A stretch of 64,000 nt of DNA, from assembly GCA_038230415.1 (NCBI GenBank), contig JBBRNH010000011.1, forward strand, positions 26,187 through 90,186, given 5' to 3'. This document shows, piece after piece, positions 25,349 to 33,200 of the stretch (within the stretch, counting starts at the first letter, position 1; each line of letters begins with the position of its first letter). The DNA is from JBBRNH01 sp038230415. GTDB taxonomy: Bacteria > Bacteroidota > Bacteroidia > Cytophagales > Spirosomataceae. Made by a program: the position numbers and the translations under genes. Below the pieces are notes generated by a model, which saw nothing but the letters and a program-made list of their open reading frames with translations, was not told the DNA's origin and searched no databases.

Positions 25349-25543
25349 GAGGTTCCGGGTGGCAATTTATTGACATACGCGGCAAAACGAGGGTTAATTA
25401 AGTATGGATCAGCACAGTAGGAATCCGGAGAAGTATGAATTTCGGACGAAAATCAGTTCTTTGACCGATTGGTTTAGCATAGAAAGACCAACTGAATCAG
25501 GGGCCTTTCTCGCTGATGTACAGACGTTTACGCGGCCTAACGG
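25349..25543 (+). promoter_or_regulatory. CRISPR leader
   Basis: The 195 bases between cas4 and the first repeat. The repeats end in ATTGAAAC on the plus strand, the usual crRNA handle orientation, so transcription runs rightward and this side is the leader. It is not strongly AT-rich. The piece TTTGACCGATTGGTTTAGCATAG (as TTTGACC at about 25458 and TAGCATAG) is the best promoter-like text. No clear IHF-like site was seen. Confidence 0.6.
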
Positions 25544-26753
25544 ATTCTAAAGGCACTTCCAAAAAAAGTTGGATTGAAACAGCAATAGCCATTGCTATTG
25601 CTTCACTCAACCCAATTATTCTAAAGGCACTTCCAAAAAAAGTTGGATTGAAACGGCGAAACTTTCCGTACCGGCTCGTCACCCGTTAGGATTCTAAAGG
25701 CACTTCCAAAAAAAGTTGGATTGAAACCGGTATGTATTGCCTGATGGCACTCTTCACAGAGGGAATTCTAAAGGCACTTCCAAAAAAAGTTGGATTGAAA
25801 CCGTGTTGAGGTGCCCACTGGATGGAGAAATTAAATAATTCTAAAGGCACTTCCAAAAAAAGTTGGATTGAAACTCAGTGCGGGCGAACTGGCAGAAGTG
25901 ATGAAAGTCATATTCTAAAGGCACTTCCAAAAAAAGTTGGATTGAAACCAGCAAAAAGGGCGCGTCTCCTGCGACAGGAAACACGATTCTAAAGGCACTT
26001 CCAAAAAAAGTTGGATTGAAACGGACTGACTAACTTGCTGATTGCACAGCTACTCCCATATTCTAAAGGCACTTCCAAAAAAAGTTGGATTGAAACGGGG
26101 ACGGTCCACCGGCAAAAAAGTGCGGTAGTTGCGATTCTAAAGGCACTTCCAAAAAAAGTTGGATTGAAACCGCTTAATGGTTACGCCAAATTCGTCTTCC
26201 AATCTGAATTCTAAAGGCACTTCCAAAAAAAGTTGGATTGAAACGTTGAACTGAATCCGGTACTGTACTTTTTCGCTTTGATTCTAAAGGCACTTCCAAA
26301 AAAAGTTGGATTGAAACCCGGATGATCGTCAGGTCGATTTCGGCGTTTCGGGCATTCTAAAGGCACTTCCAAAAAAAGTTGGATTGAAACCCACGCAGCA
26401 CGAACCACCGACCAAGGGGCGCATATTCTAAAGGCACTTCCAAAAAAAGTTGGATTGAAACACCATCATCCGGGGGCAACCCCGAACCCTGACCCTATTC
26501 TAAAGGCACTTCCAAAAAAAGTTGGATTGAAACTCCCGAAGCGTGCCGGAGCGGGTAAAAACCGAACTCATTCTAAAGGCACTTCCAAAAAAAGTTGGAT
26601 TGAAACCCGCCCAGATGGGGGCCGTTGTCGAAACCGTAGCAGATTCTAAAGGCACTTCCAAAAAAAGTTGGATTGAAACCGGAGGTCGTCTCGCTCGGTA
26701 CCCCGGAGCCGGTAGTATTCTAAAGGCACTTCCAAAAAAAGTTGGATTGAAAC
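25544..26753 (+). CRISPR. Type I-B CRISPR array, 17 repeats and 16 spacers
   Basis: Repeats are 37 bases, start ATTCTAAAGGCACTTCC, carry a run of seven A and end GTTGGATTGAAAC. They start at 25544, 25618, 25691, 25765, 25838, 25912, 25986, 26060, 26134, 26208, 26281, 26354, 26425, 26497, 26570, 26643 and 26717. All 17 appear identical, including the last. Spacers are 34-37 bases (37, 36, 37, 36, 37, 37, 37, 37, 37, 36, 36, 34, 35, 36, 36, 37). Inside the repeat TCCAA and TTGGA can form a 5-bp hairpin around an A-rich loop, just before the 8-base handle ATTGAAAC, which is where Cas6 would cut. Long open frames across the array on both strands are artefacts of the repeat period. Confidence 0.99.
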
Positions 26754-26829
26754 GGAAGAAGGAGCCTGTTATCAAACCCATAAGGATAAAAGCAAATGAG
26801 ATTTTATAAGATAGGATGCAGATATCCCA

Positions 26830-27756
26830 TCAAAACAAACTGCCCTGCACCACTTTCGGTTGCAAAACCGGCTCTGGCAGGTTCAAGCCGCAGTGTTGGT
26901 TGAGTTGTTGCACCCAGTATTTAATGAGTTCGGGGGCGGTGTCGTTGGTGTCGCCCCCGCCGTGAATAAACAGATAGGCCGTTTGCAGACCCCGCTCAAA
27001 CCAGATTTTGAGTTTCTGAATCCAGTCGTCGGTGCGGGTGTAATCGGTGGGGTGGCCTTCGTTAGCGATAAACCGCAGCGTCAGCACGGGGCTACTCAGG
27101 CCCAGATGCAGCACGTCTCGCCGACCGGCTACGTCGCTCATAACGGTGTGCCGGTGCAGGCTATGGAGCTTTTCGAGGGTTTGGGCAAAGGCGGTACTTT
27201 TAAACCAGTCTGGATGGCGAAACTCAACGGCAACGGCCAACTCGTCGGGCAGACTATTGAGGTAGGTCTCCAGCACCGGCCACCGTTCCGGCCCAAACCC
27301 CGGCGGCAGTTGCAGAAACGACATTCCCAGAAATTCTTCTAAGCCCATGATGGCGTTTACAAACTCAGCGGTCAGCAACTCAGTCGCTACCAATTGCCGT
27401 TCGTGGCTGATGGCCTGCGGAAATTTGGGGCAAAACACAAAGCCGGGCCGGGCGGCAGGGTCGGCGGCTTCGGTGCGCCACTTCGTAATCATGGCCGGGG
27501 TCGGAATCTGGTAGTGCGTCAGGTTCAGCTCGATGGTGTTGACCTGCCGGACGTACTGATGCAGGAAATCACGGTCTTTTGTACCCGTTGGATAGAGTGT
27601 GCCAACGTATTTTTTATTGGCCCAGACCGGGGCCCCAATAAACACCTGCGGTTTGGCAGTGGGCGTGGTTTCGGCCCAAATTCGGGCATTAAACGCATGG
27701 CCGGGCGGCAGGGCCAGGTTCACGGCGTTGAGGTTATGCGCTTTCCCGAATTCCAT
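26830..27756 (-). CDS. DUF72 (YecE-like) family protein
   Basis: A 308-residue TIM-barrel-like protein of the DUF72/YecE family. Motifs: FIGAPVWANKKYVGTLYP near the start, VNTIELNLTHYQIP, FCPKFPQAISHERQL, FLQLPPGFGPERWPVLETYL (first 19 only seen as one block) and AVEFRHPDWF. Its function is unknown; the fold and conserved acidic and histidine residues suggest an enzyme. It is the first ordinary gene to the right of the CRISPR array, with 76 bases between, and marks the right edge of that region. Confidence 0.88.
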   Translation of the reverse strand: MEFGKAHNLNAVNLALPPGHAFNARIWAETTPTAKPQVFIGAPVWANKKYVGTLYPTGTKDRDFLHQYVRQVNTIELNLTHYQIPTPAMITKWRTEAADPAARPGFVFCPKFPQAISHERQLVATELLTAEFVNAIMGLEEFLGMSFLQLPPGFGPERWPVLETYLNSLPDELAVAVEFRHPDWFKSTAFAQTLEKLHSLHRHTVMSDVAGRRDVLHLGLSSPVLTLRFIANEGHPTDYTRTDDWIQKLKIWFERGLQTAYLFIHGGGDTNDTAPELIKYWVQQLNQHCGLNLPEPVLQPKVVQGSLF

Positions 27757-27766
27757 AACGGTTTGA

Positions 27767-27869
27767 TTTTAAACACAGAGGAACGGAGGTTTCACAGAGT
27801 ACACAGAGTTTCCCATTTATCCCTAAAAACTCTGTGACCTCTGTGAATCCCTCTTTTCCTCTGTGTTAA
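27767..27869. repeat. Intergenic inverted repeat, AACACAGAGG family
   Basis: Left part from 27767 (TTTAAACACAGAGGAAC) faces CCTCTGTGTTAAA at 27857-27869, with an inner pair GTACACAGAGTTT and AAAACTCTGTGACCT. The CACAGAG word recurs six times on one or other strand. This kind of repeat looks like a dispersed intergenic element. It separates the DUF72 gene start from the end of prfB. Confidence 0.7.
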
Positions 27870-27876
27870 ACCCCTA

Positions 27877-28953
27877 TTACCCCACTTCCAGCAGATACGC
27901 CTTGATAAATCCGTCAATGTCACCGTCGAGTACGGCCTCGGTGTTGGAGGTCTGGAAACCGGTGCGGTGGTCTTTCACACGCCGGTCGTCGAGCACGTAA
28001 CTCCGAATCTGCGAACCCCACTCGATTTTCTTTTTACTGGCTTCGATTTCGGCGCGGGCCGCGTTGCGCTTCTCCACCTCGATCTGATACAGCTTCGATT
28101 TTAGTAACCGCATCGCCACTTCTTTGTTCATCAACTGGCTGCGTTCCTGCTGACATTCGATAATCAGGCCCGACGGCGCGTGTTTGAGCCGCACGGCGGT
28201 TTCTACTTTGTTGACGTTTTGGCCCCCCGCCCCACCCGACCGGAAAGTGTCCCAACTGATGTCTGCCGGGTTCACGTCAATTTCTATCGTGTTATCAATC
28301 AGCGGATACGCATACACCGACGAGAACGACGTGTGCCGCCGGGCGTTGGAGTCGAACGGCGAAATGCGGACGAGCCGATGCACGCCGTTTTCTGATTTCA
28401 GGAATCCGTAGGCCAGCGGCCCGTCAATTTCGATGGTGACCGATTTGATACCCGCCGTGTCACCTTCCTGATAATCAACCTGTTTCACGCCGTAGCCGTG
28501 TTTTTCGGCCCAGCGCATATACATCCGGTAGAGCATCTCGGCCCAGTCTTGACTTTCGGTGCCGCCCGCGCCGGAGTTGATTTCCAGCACCGCCGAGAGT
28601 TGGTCTTCTTCGTTGCTCAACATTTTTTTGAGTTCGAGGTCGTCCAGCATAACGCGAACTTTCAGGGCTTCGGCATCTACTTCGTCTTCGGCAACGTCGC
28701 CAGCCTGATAAAACTCAAACAGCGTGTCGAGGTCATCGAACTGGTTGTTGAGGGCGTTGAAGCCGCCGACCCAGCCTTTCAGGGTGCGGACTTGTTTCAT
28801 GACACCTTCGGCGCGGGCGGCATCGGTCCAGAATTCGGGCTGGAAGGTTTGCTGTTCGAGATCGCCGAGTTGTTCGGTTTTTGCGTCGTAATTCAAATAG
28901 CCTTTCAGAGCCTCGATGCGGCCCCGGAGGTCGTCTAACTGATCGGAAGTCAT
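27877..28953 (-). CDS. prfB: Peptide chain release factor 2
   Basis: A 358-residue class I release factor that reads UAA and UGA. The GGQ motif is in SGGAGGQNVNKVETAV and the stop-codon reading motif is within the stretch SPFDSNARRHTSF (S-P-F). The N-terminal helical domain and length are normal. In most bacteria the early codon after GYL is an in-frame UGA with a +1 shift; here the text is G-Y-L-N-Y-D-A-K in one frame with no stop, so the programmed frameshift control is absent. ATG 28953 (M-T-S-D-Q-L) is used; eleven more residues would be possible upstream but would overlap the -7 box. Confidence 0.95.
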   Translation of the reverse strand: MTSDQLDDLRGRIEALKGYLNYDAKTEQLGDLEQQTFQPEFWTDAARAEGVMKQVRTLKGWVGGFNALNNQFDDLDTLFEFYQAGDVAEDEVDAEALKVRVMLDDLELKKMLSNEEDQLSAVLEINSGAGGTESQDWAEMLYRMYMRWAEKHGYGVKQVDYQEGDTAGIKSVTIEIDGPLAYGFLKSENGVHRLVRISPFDSNARRHTSFSSVYAYPLIDNTIEIDVNPADISWDTFRSGGAGGQNVNKVETAVRLKHAPSGLIIECQQERSQLMNKEVAMRLLKSKLYQIEVEKRNAARAEIEASKKKIEWGSQIRSYVLDDRRVKDHRTGFQTSNTEAVLDGDIDGFIKAYLLEVG

Positions 28954-28972
28954 TGTACTATGTTGTAAGCTA

Positions 28973-28980
28973 CAAAGATA
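28973..28980 (-). promoter_or_regulatory. Candidate -7 box of prfB
   Basis: The minus strand reads TATCTTTG, an exact match to TAnnTTTG, 19 bases before the chosen ATG. The -33 element is weak. Confidence 0.5.
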
Positions 28981-28984
28981 CAAC

Positions 28985-29130
28985 AAACCCGGCCCTGCCT
29001 GAACAGAACCGGGTTATGGGCTGGGCAGCCTGTCTGGCACCGCCCCGAAGCCGTTTCGTTTCGGGCGGGGAAAGCCGTTTCTTCGCGTATCCCACAGCTT
29101 AGGGCGGTGGGTAACAGGCCTGTCAAACCA
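28985..29130. repeat. Intergenic repeat, CACCGCCCC family (first copy)
   Basis: An AACCCGG...CCGGGTT inverted pair (28985-29014) is followed by a longer element, 29036-29117, with GGCACCGCCCC at one end and GGGCGGTGGGT at the other, and CTTCGCGTATCCCACAGC inside. It is clearly related to 30018-30100, sharing GGCACCGCCCC, GCCGTTTC, the TTGCGCGTAT / TTCGCGTAT word and CCCACAGC. It fills the gap between prfB and the LytTR gene. Confidence 0.65.
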
Positions 29131-29152
29131 ATAACGCAGGGCGATTAGTTAC

Positions 29153-29503
29153 TCAATCTACTGGCCGAATCGATACCGCTCCGTCCGGTTTCAGATTGGC
29201 ATATCGTTGCCGGAAATCATCGGCTTTGCGCCGGGCCACCGGAACCCGGCTACCGTCAATCAGCAGCAACTCGTGCCGCCCGGCCCGGCTTACGATGCAG
29301 TGAGCGTTGACGAGGTACGCCCGGTGAATCCGCAAAAAATAAGGAGGCAGGAGGTCTTCATATACTTTCAGGGTGTAAGCACTCAAGATTCGTCGGCCAT
29401 CGTTGAGCCAGAACATACTGTAATTACCCACCCCGGCCACCTGCACAATGGCATCAATAGGGATGTGAACTGTGGCTTTGCCACTTTTGAGTATCAGTTC
29501 CAT
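29153..29503 (-). CDS. Stand-alone LytTR DNA-binding regulator
   Basis: A 116-residue protein that is almost entirely a LytTR domain: IPIDAIVQVAGVGNYSMFWL, then the linker to YEDLLPPYFLRIHRAYLVN (the conserved F-x-R-x-H-R/K-S/A-Y-x-V-N core) and GSRVPVARRKADDF (the R-R DNA-contact segment). There is no receiver domain, so its activity must be set by level or by a partner. LytTR proteins bind direct repeats, and a pair of 22-base direct repeats lies upstream of the little gene in front (29731-29786). Confidence 0.9.
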   Translation of the reverse strand: MELILKSGKATVHIPIDAIVQVAGVGNYSMFWLNDGRRILSAYTLKVYEDLLPPYFLRIHRAYLVNAHCIVSRAGRHELLLIDGSRVPVARRKADDFRQRYANLKPDGAVSIRPVD

Positions 29504-29520
29504 GAGCGTGGTGGGTGGTT

Positions 29521-29730
29521 CTACTGCATTAGCATTAAACCATCCAGCCCCACCACCACATCGTCGCCAACCTGTTTGATGCTGTACGACATCGGGTAAT
29601 AACCGGCTTTGGTAAACTTGGTCGGCGCGGGTACTGGCATCGTCACGTTAGAGTTGGGGTCGGCGGCTTCGTCTTTCACGCAGCCGCCCTTTTGGGCGGC
29701 TGAAAGCAGGGAATAGAGTAGAATTTTCAT
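29521..29730 (-). CDS. Small exported protein upstream of the LytTR gene
   Basis: A 69-residue frame ending 17 bases before the LytTR gene, likely the same transcript. It begins MKILLYSLLSAAQKGGC, which resembles a short secretion signal but without a proper lipobox, and continues with acidic and hydrophobic segments (VGDDVVVGLDGLMLM). I recognise no family. Support is the tight spacing with lytTR and the start that abuts the direct repeats. Confidence 0.4.
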   Translation of the reverse strand: MKILLYSLLSAAQKGGCVKDEAADPNSNVTMPVPAPTKFTKAGYYPMSYSIKQVGDDVVVGLDGLMLMQ

Positions 29731-29786
29731 TGGTAAAGAGAGGAAGGTTCACTTGATACGCTCGTGGTAAAAAGAGGAAGGTTCAC
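29731..29786. promoter_or_regulatory. Pair of 22-base direct repeats upstream of the LytTR operon
   Basis: TGGTAAAGAGAGGAAGGTTC+AC at 29731-29752 recurs at 29765-29786 with one base changed, a period of 34 bases. It lies immediately before the small gene that precedes lytTR. LytTR regulators typically recognise direct repeats, so this is a candidate self-regulation site. Confidence 0.45.
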
Positions 29787-29944
29787 AGACGGTTTTATTC
29801 ATCTGCTACGCTACAAAAGTGGTTGTTGGGGAATGACCGGCGTTAATCCATTTTCTTCATTCCCTTGCTCATTTTCGGCATCAATCAGTTTTTTTGGTTC
29901 TACGCATAAAAAATTCGGGATCGCGGTTGGCCTCAGGCCCATCA

Positions 29945-30103
29945 CGCCACAGCCGGAGGGCGGTGGCAGGCAGCAGTACGGGTTGTTTTGGAACGTAATT
30001 GTTTAGGTTGCCCGTTTGGCACCGCCCCTCGGCTGTGCCGTTTCAGGCGGCAAGTCCACTCTTGCGCGTATGCCCACAGCCCAGGGGCGGTGGGCGACAA
30101 ACC
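29945..30103. repeat. Intergenic repeat, CACCGCCCC family (second copy with extra half)
   Basis: Three half-elements lie in a row: GCCACAGCCGGAGGGCGGTGG at 29946-29966, GGCACCGCCCCTCGGCTGTG at 30018-30037 and CCCACAGCCCAGGGGCGGTG at 30073-30092. The first and second face each other as an inverted repeat, and so do the second and third. The wider stretch 29787-30245 has no gene I can support. Confidence 0.65.
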
Positions 30104-30245
30104 CGGTTCTGCCAAAAATGAACACACCTAAATAGTTACTTTGGAACAAGGCAAAGGTGGTGGGTTGGCCGGGCAGCAGAGGCAGCAGAACTACGGATTC
30201 TTGAAAACAGGTATTTCTGCGGGGTTGGTCGGGTAGTTTACGGCA

Positions 30246-33200
30246 TCAGCCCGGCAACTGTGCCGAACGCCCGGTTGGGTAGGCCGACGGAATCACGCCA
30301 AATTTATCGTGGAAGACCCGTGTGAAATAAGACAGGCTCTCGAAACCGACCCGATACGCCACTTCCGACACCGTATCATCGCCTTGCCGAAGCAACTCCG
30401 CAGCCCGTACCAATCGCCGGTTTCTGACAAACTCAACCGCCGTTTGATTCGTCAGGGCTTTGAGTTTGCGTACCAACTGGCTTTGGCTCATGTTCATCTG
30501 CTGGCTAAACTGCTCAACGGTAAAGCCCGCGTTGGGCAGGTGCTGCTCGGCAACGGCAATGGCCTTTTGCACAAAAGCATCTTCTGCAACGGGTTCTTTC
30601 TCAGGCCGGGCATCAGTTGGTACGTTGGTAGTCAGATTACTGAAATAGTGCCGTAGCCGGGCTTGTTTCTCAACTAAGTTCTGCACCCGCGCCCGTAACT
30701 CATCCCGGTTAAAGGGTTTGGTCAGATAATCATCAGCACCAAGCCCAAAGCCTTCAACACGGTCTTCAACGGTGGCTTTGGCCGTCAGCATCACCACCGG
30801 AATGTGGCTCGTGGCGGGCTGGGTTTTCAGGGCGCGGCAAAAGCCAAAGCCATCGAGCCGGGGCATCATCAGGTCGCAAATGATAATATTGGGTGTGCTG
30901 GCGGTGGCTTGTTCCAGACCGTCCAGCCCGTCAACGGCTTCCAGAATGTGGTAATCGGCCTCAAAAATGCTGCGGATGTAAGCCTGAATGTCGGCGTTAT
31001 CGTCAATGATGAGCAGGCTGTTTTCGGGCGTTTCTGCCGGTGTTTGCCGGGCCAGCCCTGACCCATGTTGCGGTTGCTCTTCTGTTACCCGTGCAAATAC
31101 TGGTACTGGGGAGACCGTTGCTACGCGGGCAGGAACAATGACGGTGGTTTTGGTCAATGGCAATGTCACAACAAACGTGCTTCCCTGGCCCTCGGTGCTG
31201 GTAACGGAGATACTGCCATTCAGCACCGTTACCAATTCTTTTACCAACGCCAGACCAATGCCCGTGCCTTCATAATTGCGGTTGGCACTGCCGTTAGTGT
31301 TCGTTGTAGGGACGAATCCCTGATAAAACCGATTGAATATCTGATCCAGTTTATCAGCTGCGATACCAATGCCCGTATCCTGCACAGTGAGGCTAACCAC
31401 CTGGCTATCAGTCTGATTCAGATACGCAACGGCCATCCTGACCGCGTTCCCGGCGGGGGTAAACTTAAAGGCATTCGCCAGGAGGTTGGTGGCGATTTTC
31501 TCGACTTTATCGCGGTCAAACTGCGCCGGGTACGTTGTTGGCTCCTGCTCAAAACTGAACCGAATGCCCCGGCTATCGGCTAAGGAACCGAATGAACTGG
31601 CTACTGTCCGAAAAAAAGCCGCCATATCACCCGGTTCAGGTTCGCTCGTCAACCGCCCGGCTTCGAGCTTGCTCAGGTCGAGCAGTTGGTTAATCAGATT
31701 CAACAGCCGGTGGGCGTTTCGCTCCATCAACGTCAGCAGTGGTTCTGCGGGGAGCCGTTTTTTGAGGTCGGCCAGCGGCCCCAGAATCAAGGTGAGCGGG
31801 GTACGGAACTCGTGCGAGATGTTGGTGAAAAACTGCGTTTTGAGCGCGTCCAACTCGGTCAGCCGATTGGCTTCCTGCTGCTCAAAAACGAGTTGCTGCC
31901 GGAGCAATAGCCGCTGGGTCTGAAACCGATACCACTGCCAGCCAATCAGGACCAGCGCAGTCAGATACACTAAGTAGGCCCACCAGGTGCGATAAAACGG
32001 CGGATGCACCCGAATCTGTAATGCCACCGATTTACTCCAGACCGCACCATCTGCCGATCCCATCACCTCCAGGCCGTAGTTACCGGGGGGCAACTGGGCG
32101 TAGTTGGCAAATCGGTTGGTGCCAGCCTCCACCCAGTCCTGGTCAATGCCCGTCAGCCGGTAGCGGTAGCGGTTTTTGGCCGGGTTGGTGAAGTCCATCA
32201 ACCCAAATTCGAGCGTCACCAAGTTTTGGGTATGGCTCAGATCGAGTTGGGTAGTTTGCTCGATGCCCTGGGTTAAAATCGCATCGGGGCCACCCACCGC
32301 AACCGTTTTATTGTTGACCATTAAGCCAATGATCCTGACCGGCGCAGACGAACTTACGGAACTCCGAAACGCCGACGGCCAGAAACGGGTCAGGCCATTT
32401 ATGCCGCCAAAGAGTAACTCGCCGGAGGAACCCTTAAAAAAAGAACTGGTGTTAAACTCGTTATCCTGCAACCCGTCGGCTTTGGTATAGCTCCTAAACT
32501 GCTGCGTTTTGGGATCAAACTGCGCCAGTCCCCGGTTGGTACTCATCCAGAGATTTTTATACGCATCGGTCAGAATGCCGTACACCACGTTGTTGGGCAG
32601 GCCCCGGTCTTCGGTAAAATGCTCGAAATGCCCCGTCTGCTTATTTAGCCGCTCCAGGCCACCGCCTTTCGTACTGACCCACAGGTATTGGTCAGGATTA
32701 TAGGGGTCGTCAACTACGGTTGACACAAAGTCGTTGCTCAGACTCTGCCGGTCAGTAACCGAGTTTTTGTAGATCGAAAACGCAGGAGCCGTCAACAGAT
32801 GGTCTGCTTTAACAAGGCCTTTTTGCGTACCAATCCAGCCGGTGCCGCGCCGGTCAATGTGCAGGGCGTAGGTCTCGATTTCGGCCCCGCTCTGGGGCAG
32901 CAGGTGCTGGTAGCCGAAGACCCGGAAGGTCTCGGTTTGCCGGTCAAAGCAGAGCAGTTTGCCGTTTGTTGCGCCAATCCAGAGGTTACCCGCGCTGTCT
33001 TCGAGGGTCTGATTACCCGACCAGCCAAACGATGTGCCGGGTGGCAACGGGTATTTTTTGAGGAGTTGCCAGTCTTCCGAAAACTTGAATAGCTGGTTGG
33101 TATGGGTGTCAAAATTGACGTTCGACACCCAGAAAATCCCCTGCCGGTCCTGCATCAGGTTCCGTTGGCGTTTGTCAGGGGCCGGTAATGCCGGATTCAA

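Noticed and set aside
25404..25550. A 48-codon open frame through the CRISPR leader that ends inside the first repeat (TTC-TAA)
   Set aside because: A frame of this length occurs by chance, it has no motif, and its stop lies in the repeat itself. The region is better explained as the leader.
25497..26809. Several open frames of 60-93 codons across the array on both strands
   Set aside because: They come from the identical repeats being free of stops in those frames; the products are repetitions of the translated repeat.
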